From: CAZAQV01 sp964487255
GTDB taxonomy: Bacteria > Myxococcota_A > Polyangia > Polyangiales > CAZAQV01
Reading direction: 5' to 3'
Assembly: GCA_964487255.1 (NCBI GenBank)
Contig: CAZAQV010000006.1
Location: forward strand, 124,001 to 188,000
DNA: 64,000 nucleotides
The translations under genes were made by a program, and so were the position numbers. Below the pieces are notes generated by a model. It searched no databases. It saw only the letters and a list, made by a program, of their open reading frames with translations, and was not told the origin of the DNA. Positions 51,448-60,861 of this stretch are shown here, one piece after another. Each line of letters begins with the position of its first letter. The first letter of the stretch is position 1.

Positions 51448-51888
51448 ATGGCGGGCATTCAACAAGGCGGGGACGAAGATGAGTTGATCACCGCGATCAA
51501 CGTCACTCCACTCGTCGATGTCGTCCTCGTGCTGCTCATCATCTTGATGGTGACGGCCACGGCCATCGTTTCAAAAACGATTCCCATGGAGCTGCCCGAG
51601 GCGGCCACCGGCGAGACAACGCCGCAAAACAAGACCATCGCGATTTCGATCACCTGGGACGACGCATCGTCGAAAGCGGCACTCTATCTCGACGCGACGC
51701 CCGTCGCATCGGAGGACGCACTTCTGGCTCAAGTCACCGCCATCGCCAAAAACGCGGACGAAGTACGCGCAGTAATTTCGGCTGCAGGCCAAGTTCCGCA
51801 CGCACGCGTTGTCAAAGTCATGGATATCTTACGCCGCGCGAAAATCAATAAGTTCGCGATCAACGTCAAACCTTCCGACATCAAGTAA
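51448..51888 (+). CDS. exbD: ExbD/TolR-type protein
   Basis: 146 residues, starting 3 bases after exbB. A single membrane helix (VDVVLVLLIILMVTATAIV) preceded by INVTPLVD contains the conserved Asp needed for proton transfer. The periplasmic part (KTIPMELPEAATG, YLDATPVASEDALL, VVKVMDILRRAKINKFAI) matches the ExbD/TolR fold. With ExbB it drives energy transfer to the outer membrane via TonB. Confidence 0.93.
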   Translation: MAGIQQGGDEDELITAINVTPLVDVVLVLLIILMVTATAIVSKTIPMELPEAATGETTPQNKTIAISITWDDASSKAALYLDATPVASEDALLAQVTAIAKNADEVRAVISAAGQVPHARVVKVMDILRRAKINKFAINVKPSDIK

Positions 51889-51900
51889 TCGCACTTCGAC

Positions 51901-52719
51901 ATGACCGAGTTCTGGAACGCCCGAGCACCCGCATGGATTGTCGGAGCGGCCGTGCTCCTGAGCTTTCTAGGGCACTACGCCGCTCTGCTCATCGCCGGCA
52001 CCCTAGACATCGTCATGCACATCGAGCCGCAACCGCTGACTGAGGTGGAGCTTCTTCCACCGCAGGAGCCACCTCCTCCTGCGCCTGACGTCGAGGAGCC
52101 CGATCCCGAAGCACCGGCTGCTGAAGAGATCGAGCTCCCCGAGCCCAAACCCAAACCACCGAAGGCAAGGCCCGAGCCGGAGCCGGAGCCGGAGGCGGAA
52201 CAGGCCCCGCCCGAAGACGAGCCCGCACCGCTCGAAGAGACAGTTGCGGACTTTTCGAACATGACGCTCACCAATGAGGGTTCGAGTTCCTGGGGCATTC
52301 AACCGAGCAGTGGCAAAGAGTCCGATGGTCCAATCGCAGGCCCCGGCACCAACACCGGTCGCAAGCGCGAGGGAAGCCTGACAGGTGCACCAGACGGAAA
52401 AGGAACCGAGCCAGCTATCGCGCTCAAAGATCTGGGTCGCAAACCCGAGCAAGCACCCGGTCTCGATGGACTGGTCGAAAAGCACTACCCTCAGACACTC
52501 AAGCGGCAAGGCGTCGAAGGTGTAGCGCGAGTTCGCATTCGCATCAGCTCTGACGGGAAACTTCGCGTCCTACGCGTGCTTTCGGCCACAGATCCGGCCT
52601 TCGGCGAGGCGTGTAAACGCTCGCTACGCGAGTCTCCTCCTTGGCGGCCAGCCCTCGACAAGCGCGGGCAACCTGCAATCACCGAAGCGCCCTTCAAGTG
52701 CGAGTACATCGTCCGCTAG
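51901..52719 (+). CDS. tonB: TonB family energy transducer
   Basis: 272 residues. An N-terminal membrane anchor (WIVGAAVLLSFLGHYAALLI) is followed by a long Pro/Glu-rich periplasmic spacer (about 45-110, PEPKPKPPKARPEPEPEPE). A C-terminal TonB domain then contains YPQTLKRQGVEGVARVRIRI, VLSATDPAFGEACKRSLRE and WRPALDKRGQPA. It couples ExbB/ExbD energy to outer-membrane receptors. No TonB-dependent receptor is present in the window; the next gene is an unrelated barrel. Confidence 0.9.
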   Translation: MTEFWNARAPAWIVGAAVLLSFLGHYAALLIAGTLDIVMHIEPQPLTEVELLPPQEPPPPAPDVEEPDPEAPAAEEIELPEPKPKPPKARPEPEPEPEAEQAPPEDEPAPLEETVADFSNMTLTNEGSSSWGIQPSSGKESDGPIAGPGTNTGRKREGSLTGAPDGKGTEPAIALKDLGRKPEQAPGLDGLVEKHYPQTLKRQGVEGVARVRIRISSDGKLRVLRVLSATDPAFGEACKRSLRESPPWRPALDKRGQPAITEAPFKCEYIVR

Positions 52720-52746
52720 TCGAAGGTCGACCAACGCTAGACGCGG

Positions 52747-52773
52747 GGCGGGTTTTTTGACAATACTCCCGCC
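52747..52773 (+). promoter_or_regulatory. Inverted repeat abutting the start codon
   Basis: GGCGGG at 52747-52752 and CCCGCC at 52768-52773, separated by 15 bases including TTTTTT, end directly at the ATG of the TSP3 barrel gene. No Shine-Dalgarno is visible between them. The hairpin may be an attenuator-type terminator for tonB or may control initiation. Confidence 0.4.
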
Positions 52774-54204
52774 ATGCTGAGATCCACCGTCGCGGCCCTG
52801 GCCTTGCTTCTGACAGTCGTCGTTTCCTCTCCCGCACTCGCCCAGGACGGCCCGACGCTGGAACGCTTTTCGTCGCTTCGGTTCGCACCGGCAGAAGGTC
52901 CGGGAAACCTACTCAACACCGACACGGCAAGAGTGTACGGACATCTCGTCCCCACCGGCAGCGTTTACCTCGACTACGCACACAGCCCACTGGTGCTCTT
53001 CAATGCGAAATGCGACGACGCCGGCGAGAACTGCGAGCGAACAACCGAGAACACGCGACTCGTTCGCTTCACCTTAGCGGCCAACCTGATGGGCAGCCTC
53101 GCAATTTACGACCGTGTTCAGGTCGGTCTGTTGCTACCACTTGTGTTCGGCGACGGTAGCGGCTTTGCGTACACCGACAACGGCGGCAACCTGGTCGAAG
53201 TTACCGGGGGCAGCAACTTCGTCATCGGCGACCCGCGCATTGGCGTCAAAGTGCGTCTATTCGGCGAGCCGGGACACGAACTGGCCATGGCGCTCAAGGC
53301 AATGCTGACGCTTCCAATCGGTCAGGCAATGGCCGATGACTCATTTTTGGGTGAAGGCACGGTCACGGCAGGGCTCAAACTTGCGATGGGTTATGAGCGC
53401 GAGCGCATTCACGTGCTCGGCAACATTGGCTTCACATACCGACCGGAACAGGTTCTGTTCTCCACCAGCGTCGGTTCCGATCTACCTTACTCGATCGCTT
53501 TTGCGTACGACTTCACGCAGCTGATTTCCGCTGGCGCAGAGATCGACGGCTCAACCTCCTTTGTTTCCGACTCGGACGAAAACCGACTCGAAGGCCGCAT
53601 CTTCGGCAAGATGCGACACAGTGATTTCGTGTTCACAGTCGGCGCCGGCGCCGGCATTCTAGAAGGCCCAGGCATCCCGCTGTTCCGCTTTCTCGCGGGT
53701 GCTTCGTATATGCCCCTTCACGGCGACATGGACGGCGACGGTGTGGACGATTCTGTCGACGGTTGCCCAAGCGAGCCTGAAGACAAAGACGGCTATGCTG
53801 ACGAAGACGGCTGCCCAGAGGCGGACAACGACGGTGACGGGCTCGACGATACGGCCGACAAGTGTCCCGATGAAGCAGAAGATCCCGACGGCCACGAGGA
53901 CGAAGACGGCTGCCCGGATACCGACAACGACGGCGATGGCGTGACCGACGGCTTCGATTCCTGTCCCGACGAACCGGAGGACATGGACGGCGACCGCGAC
54001 GAAGACGGCTGTCCCGATAACGACAGCGACCGCGACGGTGTCCCCGACGATCAGGATAAGTGTCCGGACGAACTTGAGGACACAGACGGCTTCGGCGACG
54101 AAGACGGCTGTCCCGAGGTTGATTTCGACGGTGACGGCGTGGCCGACGAAGAAGACGAGTGCCCTGAGGAGGCGGGCCCCAACAACGGCTGCCCTGCCGA
54201 GTAG
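52774..54204 (+). CDS. Outer-membrane barrel with thrombospondin type 3 Ca-binding repeats
   Basis: 476 residues. Sec signal to about 24 (SPALAQ). A beta-barrel region (about 30-310) has strands such as LGNIGFTYRPEQVLFSTS and FVFTVGAGAGILEGPG. The C-terminal 160 residues are Asp-rich repeats of the TSP3 type (DGDGVDDSVDGCP, DGDGLDDTADKCP, DGDGVTDGFDSCP, DRDGVPDDQDKCP), which bind calcium in OmpA-like proteins. It stops after the repeats (NNGCPAE); the OmpA peptidoglycan-binding domain that normally follows is missing. It may export or anchor surface partners. Confidence 0.85.
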   Translation: MLRSTVAALALLLTVVVSSPALAQDGPTLERFSSLRFAPAEGPGNLLNTDTARVYGHLVPTGSVYLDYAHSPLVLFNAKCDDAGENCERTTENTRLVRFTLAANLMGSLAIYDRVQVGLLLPLVFGDGSGFAYTDNGGNLVEVTGGSNFVIGDPRIGVKVRLFGEPGHELAMALKAMLTLPIGQAMADDSFLGEGTVTAGLKLAMGYERERIHVLGNIGFTYRPEQVLFSTSVGSDLPYSIAFAYDFTQLISAGAEIDGSTSFVSDSDENRLEGRIFGKMRHSDFVFTVGAGAGILEGPGIPLFRFLAGASYMPLHGDMDGDGVDDSVDGCPSEPEDKDGYADEDGCPEADNDGDGLDDTADKCPDEAEDPDGHEDEDGCPDTDNDGDGVTDGFDSCPDEPEDMDGDRDEDGCPDNDSDRDGVPDDQDKCPDELEDTDGFGDEDGCPEVDFDGDGVADEEDECPEEAGPNNGCPAE

Positions 54205-54299
54205 TGCGCTCGACCTTCCAGGCTGGAGCCCGAATGGCTCCGCCCGACCCCACTTGAGCGCACGCCCGCGACGCTTCTGGCCCAGGCAACGACAAGATC

Positions 54300-54320
54300 A
54301 CTGAACAAAATCTGTTCAGT
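54300..54320. promoter_or_regulatory. Perfect 8-bp dyad, possible operator
   Basis: ACTGAACA at 54300-54307 and TGTTCAGT at 54313-54320 are perfect inverted repeats around a 5-base spacer. No T-run follows, so it is not a typical terminator. It lies 25 bases before a short lipoprotein ORF, where a transcription factor dimer could bind. Confidence 0.45.
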
Positions 54321-54345
54321 CCGCTGGAACGCTCCTTGCTTGTAG

Positions 54346-54459
54346 ATGCGGGTCATGAGGTGTCTGCGTCTCTCCCACCTATTCCCTCCTCTTGTCATTG
54401 CCCTGGCTGCGTGTAGCTCGTCGAGTAACGCACCGGACCTAAGCAAACCCGCGGGATAG
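54346..54459 (+). CDS. Very small predicted lipoprotein (37 aa)
   Basis: A short open frame from ATG 54346 to TAG 54457-54459. The translation starts MRVMRCLRLSHLFPP and continues LVIALAAC, a basic N-terminus, hydrophobic core and canonical lipobox LAAC with Cys at 23, followed by a short Ser/Asn-rich tail. This is the pattern of a small lipoprotein such as a secretion, lysis or entericidin-like peptide. There is no clear Shine-Dalgarno. It lies in a 413-base gap that otherwise holds only a dyad. Confidence 0.5.
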   Translation: MRVMRCLRLSHLFPPLVIALAACSSSSNAPDLSKPAG

Positions 54460-54617
54460 CGACGGCTCAAGCTGGGGCGCCGATGCCAGCATTCCTTAGA
54501 TTGATCAAACTCGCCGACTTAACTTGAGACTTACTTTTCGCGTGCTAGAGCGCGCTCAATCCGTGTCACACATCGTGAAGCGGAAACTGCTGCACCACCG
54601 TGCAACCAGGGGGACCC

Positions 54618-56015
54618 ATGAAAACAAGGCAACTAAGTGGCGCACTACTGAGCGTCGGAGCACTACTCGTAACCTCACAGGCGTACGCGATTCCACCGCA
54701 GGCCACGGATGCTGCGGGTCGCCCAGGCATTTGCGCCACCGAGAGCGTCTTCAAAGCGAAGCGCGCCGGAGCGGCGGCCAACACCACCGACGGTGCGGCC
54801 GTGATGTGTTCGTACGAGGGCTCGTGCGACGACCCTGCGGTTCGCGATGCAACAGCGACCTCGTCATTCAACGTGCGCATCGTCACCCACGTCATCGCAG
54901 ACGGCTCCGGAAACTGGCCCAACGGACTGACGCAAGCACAGGTGGATGCGCAAATCGCGCGCCTCAATACGGACTTTGCGCCATATGGCGTGCAGTTCTC
55001 GAGTTCTGCTGTCCGCGTTCACAACGACAGCAAGCTCAGCTGCATCAACCGCTACGACTACAGCGGACGCTGGTACAATGACGTTGTTCAAATGAAGAAC
55101 AAGTACGCCGAAGGCATCGGTAGCACGATCAATATTTTCGTGTCCTGCCAAGACCAAGGCAACTTCGGCACCCTGCTCGGCTTCGGGACGTTCCCCTGGG
55201 ACGCCGATGCCTTGACCGCGCAGGGCGGCGTGTGGATGAATGCTCGATTCTTCGATGGCGACGAACGTACGCTGACCCACGAACTCGGTCACACGCTAGG
55301 CCTGTGGCACACCTTTCATGGCGTTGACGAAACCAGTGGCTGCACCGACGGCTGCACCGAGAACGTGCACGAGCTCAACGATGCATCGGCCGACTACACC
55401 GGTGACTTCTGCAAGGACACACCTGCAACCCCACGCAACTATGCCTGTGAGGACCCGGCCGGCACCGACTGCACCGGCACAAACTGGGGCGTCACCGCCA
55501 CCGACAACTACATGAGCTACTCTCCCGATAGCTGCATCAACAACTTCACCGTCGAGCAAACTCGGCGCATGCACTGCTGGGTCGGCGCTGCGGTCCCCGG
55601 CTTCATCGAGGAAGTGTGTCAACCCACCGAGAGCGAGGAAACATCCTGCGACGGCGTCGACAACGACTGCGACGGCACGGTCGACGAAGGGCTAACCAAC
55701 AGCTGTGGCGGTTGCGGTACGCTCAGCGCCGCGCCGGGTGATGGATGCGGCGAGTGCGGCACTTATGTGTGCGGGGGCAACGACGTGACCTGTGACGATC
55801 CTGGCAGCAACGCCTGCGGCTACTGTGGCAGCGTACCGGCTGAAGATTGCGCGGATGGCGTAGACAATGACTGCGACGGCCTCGTCGATGCTGCAGACAG
55901 CGATTGTGCGCCTGCCCCCTCCTGCGGCGCGCAGCGCGATGCATGTGCCTCGAACGACGATTGCTGCTCGGGGCAGTGTCAAACAAACGGCCGCTGGGCC
56001 GGCACCTGCAAATAG
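54618..56015 (+). CDS. Secreted M43-type (pappalysin-like) zinc metalloprotease
   Basis: 465 residues. ATG 54618 has GGGGGA upstream. Signal peptide to about 25 (TSQAYA). The zinc motif HELGHTLGLWH is at about 221-231 (HExxHxxGxxH), with the Met-turn in DNYMSY near 297, as in M43 cytophagalysins/pappalysins. The pro-region is short. The C-terminus has disulfide-rich EGF-like modules with CDGVDNDCDG, typical of myxobacterial secreted proteins, and a knottin-like end. It probably degrades proteins outside the cell. Confidence 0.88.
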   Translation: MKTRQLSGALLSVGALLVTSQAYAIPPQATDAAGRPGICATESVFKAKRAGAAANTTDGAAVMCSYEGSCDDPAVRDATATSSFNVRIVTHVIADGSGNWPNGLTQAQVDAQIARLNTDFAPYGVQFSSSAVRVHNDSKLSCINRYDYSGRWYNDVVQMKNKYAEGIGSTINIFVSCQDQGNFGTLLGFGTFPWDADALTAQGGVWMNARFFDGDERTLTHELGHTLGLWHTFHGVDETSGCTDGCTENVHELNDASADYTGDFCKDTPATPRNYACEDPAGTDCTGTNWGVTATDNYMSYSPDSCINNFTVEQTRRMHCWVGAAVPGFIEEVCQPTESEETSCDGVDNDCDGTVDEGLTNSCGGCGTLSAAPGDGCGECGTYVCGGNDVTCDDPGSNACGYCGSVPAEDCADGVDNDCDGLVDAADSDCAPAPSCGAQRDACASNDDCCSGQCQTNGRWAGTCK

Positions 56016-56063
56016 CGCCTGACTCCGATTGCGAGCACGCATGAGCGGCGATAAGGTCCGCGC

Positions 56064-58508
56064 GTGCGAGTTCAAAAATACGGAGGCACCTCAGTCGCCA
56101 CGGCCGAAGCAATTCGTCGTGTCGCCGACATCGTACGCGAGTCCACGGAGCACGGCCCCAACGTAGTGGTCGTCTCCGCACTTGGCGGCGTCACAGATGC
56201 GCTTCAGAGCCTGATCGACCGAGCTGCCCTCGGGGCAGAGCTTGACGATTCCTTTCGCCAAGTTCGTCAGCGTCACCTCGATTGTGTCTCGGAGCTTTGG
56301 CCACACGAACAAGGCGGCGCGACAAGCGACTTCATTCAAAGTCTCTTCGCAGAGCTTGAGGAGCTTCTAAGCGCTGTGCGAACCCTGGGTGAGTGCAGCG
56401 CCTCTTCTCGGGCGCGCATCATGGGTTTCGGAGAGCGAATCTCAAGCCGGATCGTGCACCGCTACTTCGATGCGCAAGGTCTGCCCAACGCCCTACTCGA
56501 CCCCACATCACTGATCGTCGCATCGGGCAACCCGCTCGGTGCTCGCGTGGACATGCAAGAGACGAACGAACGAATTCGCGCCGCGGTCGACAACCGCAAA
56601 GCGTCTCTGTACGTCACGCCGGGTTTCATCGCGGGCGCACCCGACGGCAAGCCGGTCACTCTGGGGCGTGGCGGCTCAGACTACTCGGCTGCTATTTTTG
56701 CGGGCGCACTCGACGCCGAAAGCCTTGAGATATGGACCGACGTCAGCGGCGTACTGACCGCGGAGCCGAAGCTTGTTCCCGACGCCTATCCGATTGCGGA
56801 GCTGAGTTACGAGGAACTGCTCGAACTCAGTCACTTCGGCGCCAAGGTCATCCACCCTCCTTCCGTCCAACCTGTTCTCGACAAGGGCATCGACCTCTAC
56901 GTACGAAACACGTTCGACCCCGCTGCCCCCGGCACGCGCATTCACCGTTCGCCAAAACACGAGCAAGCGATTCGCGGTGTCTCCTCGGTCCCAGACATCG
57001 CTCTCATCACCGTGCTCGGCAGCGGCATGTTCGGCGTTCCGGGAACCGCCGAACGCGTATTCGGTGCGCTTAGCCGCAGCGCGTTGAATGTCCTCTTTAT
57101 TTCACAGTCCTCATCCGAGCACTCGATCTGCCTCGCCGTATCGGAGGCCGAGGCGGTCCAAGCCAAGCAAGCCATCGAACTTGAATTTGAACTCGAGATC
57201 ACGCTCGGACGCATTCGAAAGCCGCGGGTCGAATCCGATCTGACGATGATCGCCGTCGTGGGCGACGGAATGCGGCGCAACGTCGGCGTTGCGGGGCGCA
57301 CGTTTTCACTCCTCGGCGAAAATGGCATCAACATTCGCGCGATCGCCCAGGGCTCGACCGAACGCAACATTTCGATCGTCATCAACTCACGAGACCGACC
57401 CAAAGCGCTCAATGTCATTCACGAGGGCTTTTTTCTTTCCGAGCGAAAGCGTGTTCACCTTTTTTGTATCGGAACGGGCGGGGTGGCCTCAAGCCTGCTT
57501 CGGCAGATCGCAGAACAACACACCAAACTTGAGTCTGACCAACGACTCGATATCCGCATCGCGGGCATCTGTAATACACGCAAGATGCTTCTCGACCCCG
57601 ATGGCATCGAGGCAAGTTCGTGGCAGGCGCGCCTCGACGCGGATGGCGAAACTTCCAATCTCGATTCATTCATTGCGCGGCTCACAGAACTGAACCTGCG
57701 AAACAGTTGCGTCGTTGACAATACGGCATCGCCCATCGTTGCAGCACACTATGCTCCGCTTTTTGAGTCGAGTATCTCGGTCGTGGCCTCCAACAAGATC
57801 GCGGCTTCATCCGACCACGAAGATTATCTCAAGCTTCGCAAGACCGCCCTGTCTCGCGGCGCGCATTGGATGTTCGAAACGAACGTCGCGGCTGGCCTCC
57901 CCGTACTGCGCACAATCGAGGATCTCTTGCGTTCGGGAGACCGCATTCGCCGGGTCGAAGCAGTGGTATCGGGAACGCTCAACTTCATCGCAAACGAGCT
58001 TGCCGAAGACATGCCGCTCTCAAAGGTTGTTGCACGGGCGCAAGAGCTCGGACTCACTGAACCCGACCCTGTGATCGACCTCAGCGGCCTGGACGTCATC
58101 CGCAAGGTGACGATCATTGCGCGGCTGTGCGGCACCCCCCTTGAGACGAGCGACGTTCAGGCCGAGGCGTTTTTACCGATCGAGCTCGTCGGAGCGCTGA
58201 GCCCACAAGAACTTGAACAAAAGCTCCGCGAACTCGACGCCTCGATCGAGGCGAAACGCAAACGCGCCGCCGCGAGAAATGAACGCCTTCGACTCACCGC
58301 GCAGTTCGCGGAGGGCAAGGCCAAGGTCGGCCTTCAGTCCGTGGGCAGCGAGCACCCGGCGTTCGAACTGCAGGGCATGGACAATATCGTACTCATCTAC
58401 TCCGACCGCTACCCAGAGCAGCCTCTTGTGATTAAAGGGGCTGGCGCCGGTAGAGATGTCACAGCCGCGGGTGTCTTCGCCGACATCTTGCGCTACGCGC
58501 ATGTGTAG
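56064..58508 (+). CDS. thrA: Bifunctional aspartokinase/homoserine dehydrogenase
   Basis: 814 residues from GTG 56064. The aspartokinase part has VQKYGGTSVA, GGSDYSAAI and FGAKVIHPPSV, then two ACT domains (about 310-450) that bind threonine for feedback inhibition. The homoserine dehydrogenase part starts near 465 with FCIGTGGVASSLL (NAD(P)-binding), followed by FETNVAAGLPVLRTI and VSGTLNFI. It carries out the first and third steps from aspartate to homoserine. It is followed 15 bases later by thrB. Confidence 0.95.
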   Translation: MRVQKYGGTSVATAEAIRRVADIVRESTEHGPNVVVVSALGGVTDALQSLIDRAALGAELDDSFRQVRQRHLDCVSELWPHEQGGATSDFIQSLFAELEELLSAVRTLGECSASSRARIMGFGERISSRIVHRYFDAQGLPNALLDPTSLIVASGNPLGARVDMQETNERIRAAVDNRKASLYVTPGFIAGAPDGKPVTLGRGGSDYSAAIFAGALDAESLEIWTDVSGVLTAEPKLVPDAYPIAELSYEELLELSHFGAKVIHPPSVQPVLDKGIDLYVRNTFDPAAPGTRIHRSPKHEQAIRGVSSVPDIALITVLGSGMFGVPGTAERVFGALSRSALNVLFISQSSSEHSICLAVSEAEAVQAKQAIELEFELEITLGRIRKPRVESDLTMIAVVGDGMRRNVGVAGRTFSLLGENGINIRAIAQGSTERNISIVINSRDRPKALNVIHEGFFLSERKRVHLFCIGTGGVASSLLRQIAEQHTKLESDQRLDIRIAGICNTRKMLLDPDGIEASSWQARLDADGETSNLDSFIARLTELNLRNSCVVDNTASPIVAAHYAPLFESSISVVASNKIAASSDHEDYLKLRKTALSRGAHWMFETNVAAGLPVLRTIEDLLRSGDRIRRVEAVVSGTLNFIANELAEDMPLSKVVARAQELGLTEPDPVIDLSGLDVIRKVTIIARLCGTPLETSDVQAEAFLPIELVGALSPQELEQKLRELDASIEAKRKRAAARNERLRLTAQFAEGKAKVGLQSVGSEHPAFELQGMDNIVLIYSDRYPEQPLVIKGAGAGRDVTAAGVFADILRYAHV

Positions 58509-58523
58509 GAAAGAAGGTGGTTG

Positions 58524-59492
58524 GTGACTCGCTCTGTGACAGCTTTCGCACCCGCAAGCGTCGGCAACATGATCACCGGCTTTGACGTACTCGGCTTTGC
58601 GCTACAAGGCCCGGGCGACCTCGTCACCGTCACCGCACTCGACAATGGGCCGCCAGGCGTGCACCTCGGCGAGGTTTCCTTCGCGGAGGATATTGAAGAC
58701 GCCGAAGCACTTCGCGCCAAGCTGAGCCTCGATGTCGAAACGAACATCGCGAGCTTCGTTGTGCGTGAAATCTGGCGAACGTGTAGCGAAACGGAGCGGC
58801 CTCGATCCGTCCGCGTTGATCTGAAGAAGGGCTGCGGCATCGGGACGGGCCTCGGGTCGAGTGCAGCCAGCGCTGCGGCCGCGGCATTTGCAGGGCTCTC
58901 GTTGCTCTCCGTGGTGGACGAAAAGGCCCTGCTCGAGTTCGGGCTGCGGGGCGAGGCGCTCGCCTCAGGCGCACGTCACGCGGACAACTTGGCACCAAGC
59001 TTGCTCGGCGGAATCGTCGGAGTGCGCGCGCTCGAACCGATCGATGTCTTCCGTATCCCCGTGCCGAAGAGCTTACACTGCGCGCTGTTCCAGCCAAAGG
59101 TCACGGTACTCACCAAAGAAGCGCGCTCTTCGCTACCCTCAAGCATCCCATTGAGCGACTACGTCTGCCAGTCGGCAAACCTCGCAAGCCTGGTCAGTGC
59201 GCTTCACGTGGGCGACCTTGAGCGCATCGGCCGCTCGCTTCAGGACGTGGTCACCGAGCCAACTCGCGCGCCCAACATTCCAGCATTCTCGGACCTTCGA
59301 CGCGACGCCGAGAAAACCGGCGCACTTGGCGCTGGCATCGCTGGCTCTGGCCCGACGGTCTTTGCGCTTTGCGAGGGGAAGGCGACTGCGCAGAGCGTCC
59401 TTGAGGCGTGGTCGACGCGCTACAGCGAGCTAGGACTCGGCTATCGTTCGTTTACCTCGGGCATTTGCCCGCACGGCGCGCGCCTCCTCTAA
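58524..59492 (+). CDS. thrB: Homoserine kinase
   Basis: 322 residues from GTG 58524, which is preceded by AAGAAGG. GHMP kinase motifs are FAPASVGNMITGFDVLG at the N-terminus, the glycine-rich ATP loop GIGTGLGSSAASAAAA near 105, and GAGIAGSGPTVFALCE near the C-terminus. It phosphorylates homoserine for threonine synthase. It lies between thrA and thrC with short gaps in a clear thrABC operon. Confidence 0.95.
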   Translation: MTRSVTAFAPASVGNMITGFDVLGFALQGPGDLVTVTALDNGPPGVHLGEVSFAEDIEDAEALRAKLSLDVETNIASFVVREIWRTCSETERPRSVRVDLKKGCGIGTGLGSSAASAAAAAFAGLSLLSVVDEKALLEFGLRGEALASGARHADNLAPSLLGGIVGVRALEPIDVFRIPVPKSLHCALFQPKVTVLTKEARSSLPSSIPLSDYVCQSANLASLVSALHVGDLERIGRSLQDVVTEPTRAPNIPAFSDLRRDAEKTGALGAGIAGSGPTVFALCEGKATAQSVLEAWSTRYSELGLGYRSFTSGICPHGARLL

Positions 59493-59496
59493 AACC

Positions 59497-60807
59497 ATGA
59501 AGTACTTCAGTACATCCGATCCAACCCAATCACAGACCGTCGACTTTCGCGAAGCCGTTTTGAACGGACTCGCTCCTGATGGAGGTCTCTACGTCCCCGC
59601 TGCGGTGCTAGCCCGACCGCACGCGGAGTGGTTGGCCGATCGGTCGCGAAGCGCTGGACAAATCGCGCACTCGCTGCTCAAGGACTACGTGGCTCCATCG
59701 CTAAGCCCTGACGAACTCGAAGAGATTTGCACAAAGACCTTCCATTTTGATTTTCCGCTTTCGAAGGTCACAGAAGACACCTGGGCGCTCGAACTCTTTC
59801 ACGGACCCACACTTGCGTTCAAAGATGTAGGAGCGCGCTTTTTGGCCGAATGCATGAGCCGATTTTCGCAGAACCGCGCAACACTCGTGCTGGTCGCGAC
59901 GTCGGGCGACACAGGAAGCGCTGTCGCAAACGGATTTTTGGGGGCGAAGGGCGTCGAGACTGTCATTCTTTATCCCAAAGGCAAAGTGAGCGCTCTTCAA
60001 GAAAAGCAGTTTGCGAGTCTTGGGAGAAACACGACAGCACTCGCGGTCGAAGGCACCTTCGATGACTGCCAACGTCTCGTCAAAGAGGCTTTTTCTGACC
60101 GTGCGCTCCGTAACGAGCTCCCACTTTCCTCTGCCAACTCGATCAATATCGCGCGCTGGTTACCCCAAAGTGTGTACTTCGCATACGCGGTGTCGCGTCT
60201 CGACCCTGAACGCCCGGTTGTCATCGCGGTGCCGAGCGGGAACTTCGGAAACATCACTGCCGGAATCTTCGCCACGCGCAGCGGCCTTCGCGTCGCGCGA
60301 TGGATCGCCGCACTTAACGCCAACAACGTAGTCGAGCGATACCTGCGCACCGGCAATTATCAGCCACAGGCGTCTAAGAGCACGCTCGCCAATGCGATGG
60401 ACGTTGGCAACCCGAGCAACATCGCTCGGCTCGAGTATCTCTTCGACGGCAGCTTCGATGCGTTGGTCAACGAAGTCGATGCCCGTTCATTTTCGGACGA
60501 AGCGATCACAGACGCGATCAAAGATGTTTACGCAGAACACCACTACCTTCTCGATCCGCACGGGGCGACGGGTTGGCTTGCGCTCGAAGCGACGAAAAAC
60601 GCAGTTGAGATGCCCCACGGCACGCAATTCGTCTTCGCCGAGACTGCACACCCTGCCAAATTTGGCGATGCTATCACCAACCACACCGGCATCGAACCCC
60701 CCATGCCCGAGCGCCTCGCTGCCTTCCTCGACCGCGAAGTCACGGCGCTTTCGATGAGCAGTGACTATGCCGATTTCGCCGCCTTTTTACGCCGCACCTT
60801 CGCCTGA
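59497..60807 (+). CDS. thrC: Threonine synthase
   Basis: 436 residues. Starts MKYFSTSDP. The PLP lysine is in HGPTLAFKDVGARF (Lys near 109), followed by VATSGDTGSAVANGF, SSANSINIARWLPQ and VPSGNFGNITAG, all typical of E. coli-type ThrC. It converts phosphohomoserine to threonine and phosphate. It begins 4 bases after thrB, completing the operon. Confidence 0.96.
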   Translation: MKYFSTSDPTQSQTVDFREAVLNGLAPDGGLYVPAAVLARPHAEWLADRSRSAGQIAHSLLKDYVAPSLSPDELEEICTKTFHFDFPLSKVTEDTWALELFHGPTLAFKDVGARFLAECMSRFSQNRATLVLVATSGDTGSAVANGFLGAKGVETVILYPKGKVSALQEKQFASLGRNTTALAVEGTFDDCQRLVKEAFSDRALRNELPLSSANSINIARWLPQSVYFAYAVSRLDPERPVVIAVPSGNFGNITAGIFATRSGLRVARWIAALNANNVVERYLRTGNYQPQASKSTLANAMDVGNPSNIARLEYLFDGSFDALVNEVDARSFSDEAITDAIKDVYAEHHYLLDPHGATGWLALEATKNAVEMPHGTQFVFAETAHPAKFGDAITNHTGIEPPMPERLAAFLDREVTALSMSSDYADFAAFLRRTFA

Positions 60808-60861
60808 TGATGGTTCGCGAGTCTCACTCGCCACCCGGCTCCCATTGAGACGACTCGGGCG

